DNA from: Lentzea tibetensis
GTDB lineage: Bacteria; Actinomycetota; Actinomycetes; Mycobacteriales; Pseudonocardiaceae
DNA: 64,000 bases
NCBI RefSeq assembly: GCF_007845675.1
Contig: NZ_VOBR01000008.1
Location: forward strand, 62,001-126,000
Direction: 5' to 3'
Shown here piece by piece: positions 35,568-44,015 of the stretch. Position 1 is the stretch's first letter, and each line of letters begins with the position of its first letter. The position numbers were made by a program, and so were the translations under genes. The notes below the pieces were generated by a model, which was not told the DNA's origin, searched no databases, and saw nothing but the letters and a program-made list of their open reading frames with translations.

Positions 35568-36454
35568 GCGCCTGCCTTGCGACGCGCCAGGTCGAGCACG
35601 CGCTGCAGGTGGAGGCCGCGGTGGACGTCGCACTCGTGCGTGGTCGTGCCGCTGTGCACCATCGCGACGAAGTCGTCGAGCAGGTTCGTGTAGCACTCCA
35701 ACGCGGTCGTGTCGCGGCTGGACAGCGTGCGGTGGCCGTGCTCGCCGAACACGGTGAAGTCCGCGAACGGCGGCTGCATCGGCAGGTTCAGCGACAGCGA
35801 CACGGTGCTCGTCGCACCGCCGGAGTGCTGCAGGATCACCTGCCACAGGCCGGTGGCGTTGCGGTGCGCGGCGATGACGTCGGTGATCTGGCCGAGCGCC
35901 GCGTCGAGCAAGTCGAACGCGTGCGGGCCGATGTCGTCCAGCGCACCGCGGTCGTGTCGCCACGGCGAGTTCGAGAACGGGCCGTCCAGCAGGGCGCCCG
36001 CGAGCCAGCGGGCGTCCGCGCCCGTCCAGCCGCCGGTGCGGTGCAGCTGCTTGAGCAGCTCCTTGGTCTCCGGCGCGTAGCGGCGGGTCAGCACGACGAG
36101 CGATGCGACGCCCGACTCCTCGACCGCTGCGGCGAGGCGTTCGGCGACGTCCACGGTGGCCGCGATCGGCTTCTCCAGCACGACGTGCTTGCCCGCCTGC
36201 GCGGCCTGGATGGCCATTTCACCCTGCACGCCCGGTGGCACGCAGAACGCGACGGCGTCCACTGTGGACAGCATCTCGGCGTAGTCCTCGGCGACCGACG
36301 CGCCGTGCGCACCCGCCAGTTCGGCCGCGGCCTCCTGGCGGCGGGCCCACACCGCGGTCAGCCTGGTTCCGGGGTGGTTGGCGATGCCGGGCGCGTGCAC
36401 CATCTGTGCCCACGGCCCTGCTCCGACGAGTCCTACGCGCAGCTGTTCGTCCAC
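35564..36454 (-). CDS. Gfo/Idh/MocA-family NAD(P)-dependent oxidoreductase
   Basis: 296 residues from GTG 36454. Rossmann motif VGLVGAGPWAQMVHAPGI (about 7-24), the family EKP motif in VVLEKPIAATVDVAERLA (about 88) and a C-terminal sheet domain with DIGPHAFDLLDAAL, the catalytic His motif. Sugar or inositol dehydrogenase-like; substrate unknown. Confidence 0.85.
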   Translation of the reverse strand: MDEQLRVGLVGAGPWAQMVHAPGIANHPGTRLTAVWARRQEAAAELAGAHGASVAEDYAEMLSTVDAVAFCVPPGVQGEMAIQAAQAGKHVVLEKPIAATVDVAERLAAAVEESGVASLVVLTRRYAPETKELLKQLHRTGGWTGADARWLAGALLDGPFSNSPWRHDRGALDDIGPHAFDLLDAALGQITDVIAAHRNATGLWQVILQHSGGATSTVSLSLNLPMQPPFADFTVFGEHGHRTLSSRDTTALECYTNLLDDFVAMVHSGTTTHECDVHRGLHLQRVLDLARRKAGA

Positions 36455-36468
36455 GCGGACATCCTGCC

Positions 36469-36825
36469 TCAGGAGTAGCTGGCCTTGGGTACGAAGATCT
36501 CGCCGCCGCTGCGGAACTTCAGCCGCACGCCGTCGGGCGTGAACTCGTGCTCGGGCGCGTTGTCCCAGCCGTTCGGGATCGGCACCACGTGACCGCGGTC
36601 CTCGGACGGCCCCATCCACAGCTCGAAGCTCGTGCCGCCGACCGTCCGCTCGACCTTCTTGACGTAGAGACCCGGCCCCTGCGGGGACGGCGGGGTGCTG
36701 CTGACCAGCTCCCGGTCGGGCAGGAGCAGCAGGACGCCGGTCAGTCCGGTGAGCACCGTGCCCAGCACGACACCGACCAGCACCAGCAGGATTTTGACCA
36801 GGCAGCCCGAGACCTTGGTGACCAT
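36469..36825 (-). CDS. Small membrane-anchored protein of unknown function
   Basis: 118 residues: basic N-terminus, one membrane helix (about 9-36), then a predicted beta-rich outer domain (TVGGTSFELWMGPSEDRGH; HEFTPDGVRLKFRSGGEIFVP). No family recognised. It starts 40 bp from the divergent NUDIX gene. Confidence 0.65.
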   Translation of the reverse strand: MVTKVSGCLVKILLVLVGVVLGTVLTGLTGVLLLLPDRELVSSTPPSPQGPGLYVKKVERTVGGTSFELWMGPSEDRGHVVPIPNGWDNAPEHEFTPDGVRLKFRSGGEIFVPKASYS

Positions 36826-36864
36826 CGCTCCATCCTCGCGTGTCGGCGGTCGTAGGCTCGGAGA

Positions 36865-37659
36865 ATGCCCGAGGACATGACCTTGCCGGGAAACCTGGTA
36901 CCCGCTGAGCAGCCGGCCGAACCCGTCCTGCCGCGTGATGCCGTCACCGTCGTGCTGCTGCGCGACGGCGTGGAGGGCGTGGAGGCGTTCCTCCTCCGCC
37001 GCGTCACCGGCATGGCGTTCGCGGGCGGTATGACGGTGTTCCCCGGCGGCGGCGTCGACCGTCGCGACGCGGACACCGGGATCGCCTGGGCGGGTCCCGA
37101 GCCTGCCTGGTGGGGCCGCGTCTTCGACGTCGACCCGCCCACCGCGTCCGCTTTCGTGTGCGCGGCCGTGCGGGAGACGTTCGAGGAGTCCGGCGTCCTG
37201 CTGGCGGGCCCGGACGCGACGAGCGTCGTCGCCGACACCCGCCCGTTCGCCGACGCCAGGCAGGCGCTGGTGGACCGCGAGGTGTCGCTGGCCCAGTTCC
37301 TGGCCGAGGCCAAGCTGGTGCTGCGCGCGGACCTGCTGCGCCCGTGGAGCAACTGGGTGACCCCGGTCGGCGAGCCGCGACGCTACGACACCCGCTTCTT
37401 CATGGCCGCGCTGCCCGAGGGCCAGATCGCCGACGGCGAGACCACCGAGGCCTCGCACAGCGCCTGGCAGCGCCCCGCGGACGCCATCGCCGACGCTCGC
37501 GCGGGCAAGCACATGCTCATGCCGCCCACCATGCTCACCCTCGCCGACGTGGGTGAGCTCGGCTCCGTCGACAAGGTGATGACCGCGGAGCGTTCGGTCG
37601 AGAAGATCATTCCGAAGCTGGTCCGCGACGGCGACGTGGTGCGGGTGGTGCTGCCGTGA
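36865..37659 (+). CDS. NUDIX-fold hydrolase
   Basis: 264 residues. The NUDIX box is extended: FPGGGVDRRDAD and, after about 30 residues, CAAVRETFEESGVLL carry the GG and REx2EE parts, as in NUDT19-like proteins. Diphosphatase of unknown substrate. GTGA overlap with the MBL gene indicates coupling. Confidence 0.83.
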   Translation: MPEDMTLPGNLVPAEQPAEPVLPRDAVTVVLLRDGVEGVEAFLLRRVTGMAFAGGMTVFPGGGVDRRDADTGIAWAGPEPAWWGRVFDVDPPTASAFVCAAVRETFEESGVLLAGPDATSVVADTRPFADARQALVDREVSLAQFLAEAKLVLRADLLRPWSNWVTPVGEPRRYDTRFFMAALPEGQIADGETTEASHSAWQRPADAIADARAGKHMLMPPTMLTLADVGELGSVDKVMTAERSVEKIIPKLVRDGDVVRVVLP

Positions 37660-38465
37660 GCGGCAGTCCGCTGATCGGCGCCCGCGCCGGCCACCCGCTC
37701 TACGGCGAGCTGCGCCAGGTGACCCCGCACGCCGCCGTCGTGCTCGCGGACAACCCGTCGCCGATGACGCTCGACGGCACCAACACGTGGGTCCTGCGCG
37801 CCCCGGACGCGGCGTCCTGCGTCGTGGTCGACCCCGGCCCGGACGACGAGGCGCACCTCCGCCGCGTCGCGGCCTGCGGCCCGGTGGACGAAGTGCTGCT
37901 CACCCACGGCCATCCCGACCACTCCGCGGGCGCACGCCGTTTCGCCGAACTGGTCGGTGCTCCGGTGCGTGCGCTCGACCCCGCTCACCGGCTCGGGTCG
38001 GAGGGACTCGCGGGCGGCGACGTGATCGCTCGCGCGGGGCTCGAGATCCGGGTGCTGGGCACGCCTGGGCACACGGCCGACTCGCTGTGCTTCGTCATCG
38101 GCGACGAGGCCGTGCTGACCGGCGACACCGTGCTCGGGCGCGGGACGACGATCGTCGCCCATCCCGACGGCAGGCTCGCCGACTACTTCGAGTCGCTGCG
38201 CGTGCTGGCCGACCTGCCGCCGGGGACAGCGGTCCTGCCCGGTCACGGGCCTGAGCTGGCCGATGCCGGTGAGGCCGCGCGGGCGTACCTGGCCCACCGG
38301 ACGCAGCGGTTGGAGCAGGTGCGGGCCGCGGTCGCGGGGCTCGGTGGGGTGGCGACGCCCCGGCAGGTCGTCGAGATCGTGTACGCCGATGTGGACCGGG
38401 TGCTCTGGCCTGCCGCCGAGTGGTCGGTGCGGGCGCAGCTCGAGTACCTCCGCACACACGCCTGA
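37656..38465 (+). CDS. Metallo-beta-lactamase-fold hydrolase (LACTB2-like)
   Basis: 269 residues, GTG start. Metal ligands THGHPDHSAG (about 87-96), GTPGHTADS (His), LTGDTVLG (Asp) and PGHGPEL (His). A C-terminal winged-helix-like tail (about 215-269) is typical of LACTB2-type proteins, which are often RNases. Synteny with Rv3677c, although that gene points the other way in M. tuberculosis. Confidence 0.85.
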   Translation: MSGSPLIGARAGHPLYGELRQVTPHAAVVLADNPSPMTLDGTNTWVLRAPDAASCVVVDPGPDDEAHLRRVAACGPVDEVLLTHGHPDHSAGARRFAELVGAPVRALDPAHRLGSEGLAGGDVIARAGLEIRVLGTPGHTADSLCFVIGDEAVLTGDTVLGRGTTIVAHPDGRLADYFESLRVLADLPPGTAVLPGHGPELADAGEAARAYLAHRTQRLEQVRAAVAGLGGVATPRQVVEIVYADVDRVLWPAAEWSVRAQLEYLRTHA

Positions 38466-38482
38466 TCAGGCGAACTCGCCGC

Positions 38483-38499
38483 GTCAACGGGCCGTTCAC
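38483..38499. repeat. 17-bp palindrome, dispersed copy 2
   Basis: GTCAACGGGCCGTTCAC, one change from the copy at 33493-33509. It lies 18 bp after the MBL gene. Both copies follow rightward genes and are followed by gcgctc-rich sequence. Confidence 0.55.
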
Positions 38500-38554
38500 G
38501 CGCCCAGAACGCGTTCAGCGCGCCGAAATTGTCGGTGTGAGCTGGGAGAATCAA

Positions 38555-38587
38555 AACAGGGGTCCCCTAGGGCGGGGGACCCCTGTT
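38555..38587. terminator. Bidirectional terminator between the MBL gene and the convergent gene
   Basis: aacaggggtcccc (38555-38567) pairs perfectly with ggggacccctgtt (38575-38587), loop of 7 nt, with aaa on the left and ttgc on the right. It serves the two convergent genes. Confidence 0.82.
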
Positions 38588-38616
38588 GCAGCATGCGGGT
38601 CGAACGAACGCGAGCC

Positions 38617-39819
38617 TCAGCCGGCGGGCGGGAACGGCGGGTGCCCGTTGTTGGCACCGCCGAAGGCGCTCTGCCGAGCGCTGGACCGGTCGATCTGCCA
38701 CCGCCCGGTGTCGGTCGCCTTGGCACCGGACTGCTCGCGCTGCGCCAGCTCCTCGTGCAACTGCTGCAGGAGGGCCCGCTCGCGCTCGCTCAGGTTCGCG
38801 TCGACCGACGAAGGCTCGCCCGGCGACTCGGCCAGTGCGGCCTGCAGTGCGGCCAGCTCGTCCGGCTTCAGCTCGGTGGTCACCTCGGCCCGCGTGGGCG
38901 GCTCCGGGGTGGGTGAGTCGACGACCTCAGCGGGCTCGTCCGGGGACGTGGCCACCGGGATGCGCTTCACCGGCTTCGGCGGGTAGGGCTGCGCCCCGTC
39001 GAAGGAACGGGAACGTCGTGAGCCGGTGCTCTCTGCTGGCTCCGGCGCCGGTGTCGGCTCGGCCACCGGCGCCGGAGCGGGAAGCTCGTCCGACTGGTCG
39101 AACCAGGTCGTGGGTGCCCCCGGTGCGTCGCCACGGGGCGGCGGGGAGGACGTGGCGGGAGCGACGGGAGCCCTGACCGGGGCCTGAGCCACCGGAGCGG
39201 GCGCGGTGTGAGTGGGCGCGCCGACGGAGAGCGCGCGGGCGGAGGTCATCGCGGACGCGTGGTACTCGCCGAGCTGGGTGCCGACGGTGACGACCTCGAT
39301 CGACGCGCGGACGCCCGCACGGCGCAGCACGCAGTCGATGCGGTAGGCCGTGGCGGGCGCGAAGCCCTTGGGGCCGATGTCGACCAGCACCACGCGCTGC
39401 GGGAGCGGGCCGGGCGTGGCACCGGCGGGCGACGAGCGCCACACGCAGCGCACGTCGCGGATGTCCGGCAGCACCGAGATGGCCTGCGAGAGTGCGTCGG
39501 AGACGCCGGCGAACGGGTCCGTCTCGGACGTGAAGCGGTGCCGGATGTGCGGCAGCACCTCGACGACCGGCAGCCGGTCGGCGAGGGACGGGTTCGAGCG
39601 GACCTCGCTCAGCAGGTGCACCAGCGCCGAACGTTCGTCCGGCAGCACCGGGATGCGGCCTGCGAGCAGCGTGCCGACCAGCAGCTCGACCGCGCGGTCG
39701 AGCTCTCCCACGGCCAGGAACTCACGCGCTTGCGACAGCGCGTCGTCATCGACGCGACCCGCCATCGCCAGCAGGAGATCGTGTAAACGGACCGGCAGAC
39801 CGACGCCGTCGCTCGTCAC
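38617..39819 (-). CDS. Actinobacterial protein of unknown function, Pro-rich centre
   Basis: 400 residues. The N-terminal ~190 residues form a folded domain (MAGRVDDDALSQAREFLAVGELDRAVELL; CVWRSSPAGATPGPLPQRVVLVDIG), followed by a Pro/Ala-rich linker (about 200-300) and a C-terminal helical segment (ANLSERERALLQQLHEELAQRE). No enzymatic motif. The next gene upstream is similar in its N-terminal layout, so the two may be paralogues or partners. Confidence 0.65.
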   Translation of the reverse strand: MTSDGVGLPVRLHDLLLAMAGRVDDDALSQAREFLAVGELDRAVELLVGTLLAGRIPVLPDERSALVHLLSEVRSNPSLADRLPVVEVLPHIRHRFTSETDPFAGVSDALSQAISVLPDIRDVRCVWRSSPAGATPGPLPQRVVLVDIGPKGFAPATAYRIDCVLRRAGVRASIEVVTVGTQLGEYHASAMTSARALSVGAPTHTAPAPVAQAPVRAPVAPATSSPPPRGDAPGAPTTWFDQSDELPAPAPVAEPTPAPEPAESTGSRRSRSFDGAQPYPPKPVKRIPVATSPDEPAEVVDSPTPEPPTRAEVTTELKPDELAALQAALAESPGEPSSVDANLSERERALLQQLHEELAQREQSGAKATDTGRWQIDRSSARQSAFGGANNGHPPFPPAG

Positions 39820-39830
39820 GCCAACTCTCC

Positions 39831-40433
39831 TTAACTGAGCACGAGGTGCTCATCGGACTCGGCGCCGGCGCACACCAGCTCCGAAGCCGCCAACGCCGCC
39901 CGGTGGTAGGGCGGAAGGTCCATTCCAGACGACATGACCTCGACGCAGGGAGCGTTCTCCCCCAGCGCCCTCAGCACCCGCTGCAGCTCACCGGTCAGCC
40001 GGGCGTGGCCGGTGGTGGCGGCGACCAGGATGACGCGCCTGGCGGCGCCCTGTCCGACACGCCAGCACGAGCGGACCTCACCGACACCGTGCCGGCCTCG
40101 CAGCGTCGCACCGAGCACAACGGTCGCGGAATCCCCCATGGACACCCGATCAGGTGATTCCGCTGTGAAGGTGTAGTCGGTGGGCGGCAGTTCGTCCAGT
40201 CCCTTGACCGAACTGATCGAACCCGGATCGGCCCCATAGGGGACGAGCGCGTCGTGCAGAAGGCCTAGTTCAAGATCGGTCAAAGGGACGCGGTCGTGCA
40301 GCAAAGTCCGTGGCAGCGACCGCGCGAGCACGGGGTACGCGTCCGACGCCGCCCAGTCGCGGTAGCGCCAGAGCAGGTCGTCGGGCAGCCGGCCCGCCAG
40401 GCGGAACAGCAACTCGTGACACGTGTCCGACAT
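39831..40433 (-). CDS. Unknown protein related in layout to its downstream neighbour
   Basis: 200 residues from ATG 40433. It shares with the 38617-39819 protein the pattern LLFRLAGRLPDDLLWRYRDW ... GDSATVVLGATLRGRHGVGEVRSCWRVGQGAARRVILVAA (compare SCWRVGQG with CVWRSSPAG), suggesting common origin. No catalytic motif. Eleven bp separate it from the next gene. Confidence 0.62.
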   Translation of the reverse strand: MSDTCHELLFRLAGRLPDDLLWRYRDWAASDAYPVLARSLPRTLLHDRVPLTDLELGLLHDALVPYGADPGSISSVKGLDELPPTDYTFTAESPDRVSMGDSATVVLGATLRGRHGVGEVRSCWRVGQGAARRVILVAATTGHARLTGELQRVLRALGENAPCVEVMSSGMDLPPYHRAALAASELVCAGAESDEHLVLS

Positions 40434-40434
40434 C

Positions 40435-40887
40435 TCACACCTCGACGATGAGCTCGATCTCCACGGGCGAACCGATCGGCAACTCTGCCACGCCAACGGC
40501 AGAACGCGCGTGCTTTCCGGCATCTCCGAAGACCTCACCCAGCAGCTCGGAGGCGCCGTTGACGACGGCGGGCTGCCCGGTGAACCCCTCTGCGGAGGCG
40601 ACGAAACCGACGACCTTCACGATCCGGACGATCGAGTCGATGCCCACGACCGAGTCGACCGCGGCGAGCGCGTTCAGCACGGACACGCGCGCGAGGTCCT
40701 TGGCCTCTTCGGGGCTGACCTCGGCACCGACCTTGCCGGTCGCGACGAGCGTGCCTTCGACGAACGGCAGCTGGCCGGACGTGTAGACGTGGGAGCCGGA
40801 GCGCACGGCGGGCACGTAGGCGGCCAGCGGAGCAGCGACACCCGGCAGTTCGATCCCCAGCTCGGCGAGGCGCGCTGACCAGCTCAT
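40435..40887 (-). CDS. RidA family protein (YjgF/YER057c)
   Basis: 150 residues, slightly longer than the usual 130. RidA-fold motifs: VYTSGQLPFVEG (about 34-45) and ELPIGSPVEIELIV at the C-terminus, but the catalytic Arg of true RidA is not in the usual RxxVGVAxLP context (here ARSAVGVAELP, Arg at about 128 is present). Deaminates reactive imines in RidA proper. ATGA overlap with the DUF4177 gene. Matches Rv3678c. Confidence 0.85.
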   Translation of the reverse strand: MSWSARLAELGIELPGVAAPLAAYVPAVRSGSHVYTSGQLPFVEGTLVATGKVGAEVSPEEAKDLARVSVLNALAAVDSVVGIDSIVRIVKVVGFVASAEGFTGQPAVVNGASELLGEVFGDAGKHARSAVGVAELPIGSPVEIELIVEV

Positions 40888-41039
40888 GACTTCGCCCGCT
40901 TCAGATAGGCGACGTGCTGCTCGCCCGTCGGGTTGGCCAGCACCGTGACCAGCTCCCAGCCGTCGTCGCCCCACTGGTCCAGGATCTGCTTCGTGGCGTG
41001 GATCAACAACGGAACGGTCGCGTACTCCCACTTCGTCAT
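40884..41039 (-). CDS. DUF4177-type small protein
   Basis: 51 residues, beginning MTKWEYATVPLLIHATKQIL and containing WGDDGWELVTVL, the aromatic signature of DUF4177. Its stop overlaps the ATG of the RidA gene, so the pair is coupled. Function unknown; commonly next to ridA in actinomycetes. Confidence 0.75.
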   Translation of the reverse strand: MTKWEYATVPLLIHATKQILDQWGDDGWELVTVLANPTGEQHVAYLKRAKS

Positions 41040-41092
41040 GGCGCGGAGCCTAACCTCTGCCCAGAACGCCCTGTTCCGGCTACCTTGATCAC

Positions 41093-41344
41093 ATGGAGAC
41101 CTGGCGGATCGTCGCCACCAGCCTCTTCGGCGTCGGTGGGTTGATCATGGTGCTCGTCGCCATGGCCCAGGTGCGGGACCGCCAGCACTCCAGCCACGTG
41201 GAGGTGGTCCGCGCCGGGCTCATCGGCCTGCTGGTCGTCGGCGTGGTCGTGGTCAACATCGCGACGTGGCTGCCGAGCGTCGTCGCGTGGGGTCTCGTGG
41301 CCGCGACCGCTTTGGCCGTTTTCTTTCTCACCATGATGGATTGA
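41093..41344 (+). CDS. Small membrane protein
   Basis: 83 residues with three hydrophobic segments (about 5-24, 38-57, 61-80). No family recognised. It is divergent from the DUF4177 gene and 25 bp upstream of the ATPase pair, which may be one transcript. Confidence 0.65.
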   Translation: METWRIVATSLFGVGGLIMVLVAMAQVRDRQHSSHVEVVRAGLIGLLVVGVVVVNIATWLPSVVAWGLVAATALAVFFLTMMD

Positions 41345-41369
41345 CCGAAGCCGACATAGGCTGGCGAAC

Positions 41370-42362
41370 GTGACGTCGTGGACCGAGGAGCTGACTCGCG
41401 CTCGCCTGCACGTGGTCTCCGGCAAGGGCGGCACGGGGAAGACCACGGTGGCCGCCGCGCTCGCGCTCGCGCTGGCGACCGGTGGACGGCGGGTGCTGCT
41501 GATCGAGGTCGAGGGCAGGCAGGGCATCGCCCAGCTCTTCGACCGCGCGCCGCTGCCGTACTCCGAGGAGCGCATCGCGTCCGCGCCGGGCGGTGGTGAG
41601 GTGCACGCGCTGGCGATCGACGCCGAGGCGGCGCTGCTGGAGTACCTGGCGATGTTCTACAACCTGGGGTTCGCTGGCCGGACGCTGCGGAAGATGGGCG
41701 CGATCGAGTTCGCGACGACGCTCGCGCCGGGTCTGCGGGACGTGCTGCTCACCGGCAAGGTCAAGGAGTGCGTGAACCGCACCGGCGACGCGGGGCGGCA
41801 CAGCTACGACGCCGTCGTGCTGGACGCGCCGCCGACCGGCCGGGTCGTGAAGTTCCTGGACGTCACGAAGGCCATGGCGGACCTGGCGAAGGTCGGGCCG
41901 ATCAAGGGGCAGAGCGACGGCGTGGTGCGGCTGCTGCACTCCGGTGACACCGCGGTGCACCTGGTCGCGCTGCTGGAGGAGATGCCCGTGCGGGAGACGC
42001 TGGACGCGGTTCACGAGCTCGACGGCGCCGATCTGCGGCCGGGTGCCGTGATCGTCAACCGGGTGCGGCCGTCGCGGCTGCCCGTGCGGTCGGTCAAGGC
42101 CGCCGCGGCGGGCCGGGTCGACGACGTGCGGCTCAGGGCCGGGCTCGCGGCCGCCGGGCTGGACGTCGACGAGGACACGCTGGTGGGGTTGATCGACGAG
42201 ACGGTGGAGCACGCGATCCGGGTGCGCATGGAGGAGACGGCGAAGGAGCAGCTCGCCGAGTCCGACCTGCCGACCGTCGAACTGCCGGAGCTCACCGACG
42301 GCGTCGACCTGGCCGCGCTGTACGAACTGGCCGAGACGCTCGTGGCGGCGGGTGTGCGGTGA
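41370..42362 (+). CDS. Get3/ArsA-like ATPase, first of a pair
   Basis: 330 residues, GTG start. Deviant Walker [10 protein letters not shown] (about 18-26), switch region [16 protein letters not shown] (about 149), and long helical insert. Orthologue position Rv3679. Such actinobacterial pairs form a heteromeric complex; they are not arsenite pumps (no ArsB and no Cys triad). GTGA overlap with the second gene. Confidence 0.88.
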   Translation: MTSWTEELTRARLHVVSGKGGTGKTTVAAALALALATGGRRVLLIEVEGRQGIAQLFDRAPLPYSEERIASAPGGGEVHALAIDAEAALLEYLAMFYNLGFAGRTLRKMGAIEFATTLAPGLRDVLLTGKVKECVNRTGDAGRHSYDAVVLDAPPTGRVVKFLDVTKAMADLAKVGPIKGQSDGVVRLLHSGDTAVHLVALLEEMPVRETLDAVHELDGADLRPGAVIVNRVRPSRLPVRSVKAAAAGRVDDVRLRAGLAAAGLDVDEDTLVGLIDETVEHAIRVRMEETAKEQLAESDLPTVELPELTDGVDLAALYELAETLVAAGVR

Positions 42363-43480
42363 ACAGACTCGACATCGACCCGCTGATCGACGACCCGGCG
42401 ACGCGCGTGCTGGTGTGCTGCGGCTCCGGCGGCGTCGGCAAGACGACGACCGCGGCCGCGCTGGGCCTGCGCGCGGCGGAACGAGGACGTCGCACGGTCG
42501 TGCTGACGATCGACCCGGCCCGGCGGCTCGCGCAGTCGCTCGGCCTGCGGGAACTGGACAACCAGCCGCGCCAGGTGAACGTGGAGGGCTTCGAGCCCAA
42601 GGGCGAGCTGTTCGCGATGATGCTGGACATGCGTCGCACGTTCGACGACATGGTGCTGACGCACGCCGGCCGCGACCGGGCCGACCAGATCCTGTCGAAC
42701 CCCTTCTACCAGACCATTTCGTCGTCGTTCTCCGGCACGCAGGAGTACATGGCGATGGAGAAGCTCGGCCAGCTGGTGGCCGACGGGTCGTGGGACCTGA
42801 TCATCGTGGACACGCCGCCGAGCCGGTCGGCGCTGGACTTCCTCGACGCGCCGCAGCGACTGTCCACTGTGCTCGACGGCCGGTTCATCAAGATGCTGTC
42901 CGCGCCCGCGCGGGCGAGCGGCCGCGGCCTGTTGAAGCTGGTGGGCACGGGTTTCAACCTGTTCACCAAGGCGGTGTCTACTGTGGTCGGCGGGCAGCTG
43001 CTGCACGACGCGTCGACGTTCGTGCAGGCCTTCGACAGCATGTTCGGCGGTTTCCGCGAACGCGCGCAGCGCACGTACGAGCTGCTGCGCTCACCGGGAA
43101 CGGGGTTCCTGGTGGTCGCGGCGGCCGAGCCGGACGCGTTGCGCGAGGCGAGCTACTTCGTCGAACGGCTCAGCACCGAGGGCATGCCGTTGTGCGGGCT
43201 CGTCGCGAACCGCACGCATCCGATGCTGGCCGCGCTGCCCGCACCGAAGGCGCTCGCCGCGGCTGACGACCTCGACCGCGCTGGCGAGGCGCCGCTGGCG
43301 GCGGCCGTGCTGCGGTTGCACGCGGACCGGGCAGCTGTCGCCGAACGGGAGCGTCGACTGCTGGCCCGGTTCACCCGCGCGCATCCGGGGGTCTCACTCG
43401 TGGGCGTGCCCGCGTTGCCTGCCGACGTGCACGACCTGGAAGGTCTGCGCGAGATCGGTCACCGGCTCGCCGGAGAGTGA
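42359..43480 (+). CDS. Get3/ArsA-like ATPase, second of a pair
   Basis: 373 residues, GTG start. Walker [13 protein letters not shown] (about 21-32), the ATPase switch [18 protein letters not shown] (about 146-163) and [13 protein letters not shown], typical of the Rv3680 type. Coupled to the previous ATPase; presumably the two subunits act together. Confidence 0.88.
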   Translation: MNRLDIDPLIDDPATRVLVCCGSGGVGKTTTAAALGLRAAERGRRTVVLTIDPARRLAQSLGLRELDNQPRQVNVEGFEPKGELFAMMLDMRRTFDDMVLTHAGRDRADQILSNPFYQTISSSFSGTQEYMAMEKLGQLVADGSWDLIIVDTPPSRSALDFLDAPQRLSTVLDGRFIKMLSAPARASGRGLLKLVGTGFNLFTKAVSTVVGGQLLHDASTFVQAFDSMFGGFRERAQRTYELLRSPGTGFLVVAAAEPDALREASYFVERLSTEGMPLCGLVANRTHPMLAALPAPKALAAADDLDRAGEAPLAAAVLRLHADRAAVAERERRLLARFTRAHPGVSLVGVPALPADVHDLEGLREIGHRLAGE

Positions 43481-43484
43481 GGGG

Positions 43485-43775
43485 TTATCCCACTCTGCTG
43501 TCTTCGAAGTGCTCGTTGCGCGCGTTCTCGAGCAGCTCGAACCAGGAATCGACATCCGGACGGCGACGCAGCAGAGCCCTACGCTCACGCTCCGTCATTC
43601 CGCCCCAGACGCCGAACTCGATCCGATTGTCGAGAGCTTCGGCGAGACACTCGGTGCGCACGGGACATCCGAGGCACACGAGCTTCGCTTTGCGCTGCTC
43701 CGCGCCTCGGACGAAGAGCTGATCTGGCTCCTCATCCCGGCACGAAGCGTTGATACGCCAATCCCCCTGATCCAT
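43485..43775 (-). CDS. whiB4: WhiB-family iron-sulfur regulator (WhiB4-like)
   Basis: 96 residues from ATG 43775, which has GGAG 8 bp upstream; a GTG three codons earlier is possible. [4Fe-4S] ligands C15 (ASCRDEE) and C38xxC41xxxxxC47 (CLGCPVRTEC), then GVWGG and a basic C-terminal tail RERRALLRRR. Redox-responsive transcription factor. Matches Rv3681c, divergent from ponA2. Confidence 0.92.
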   Translation of the reverse strand: MDQGDWRINASCRDEEPDQLFVRGAEQRKAKLVCLGCPVRTECLAEALDNRIEFGVWGGMTERERRALLRRRPDVDSWFELLENARNEHFEDSRVG

Positions 43776-43937
43776 ATCCCCCACTCCTCAGTGCTGTCCA
43801 ATTTCCTGAAATCCGCCACACCCCTGCCGCGGATGCCGTAGCGTCGGACGCCGACGGCCGCATTCATTGGACGTTGACGGACTGTAGAGCCTCCCGGTTC
43901 CATGTCCAACCCTGGGTTGCACACCCGTTACCTGTCT

Positions 43938-43953
43938 TGAGTACGCCTACTCA
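43938..43953. promoter_or_regulatory. TGAGTA-N4-TACTCA palindrome between whiB4 and ponA2
   Basis: A perfect palindrome with 6-bp arms, 63 bp upstream of ponA2 and 163 bp upstream of whiB4. It overlaps a tcttga -35-like sequence. It could be an operator for either gene. Confidence 0.4.
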
Positions 43954-44015
43954 TCCTGAGTGACGGGTCTTGCTGATCATCATCACCCATTCGTGTCACG
44001 CGTACGCTGACGCAC

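Noticed and set aside
41370-43480. Arsenite-resistance operon
   Set aside because: The ArsA-like pair lacks the Cys motif and ArsB; synteny identifies it with Rv3679-Rv3680.
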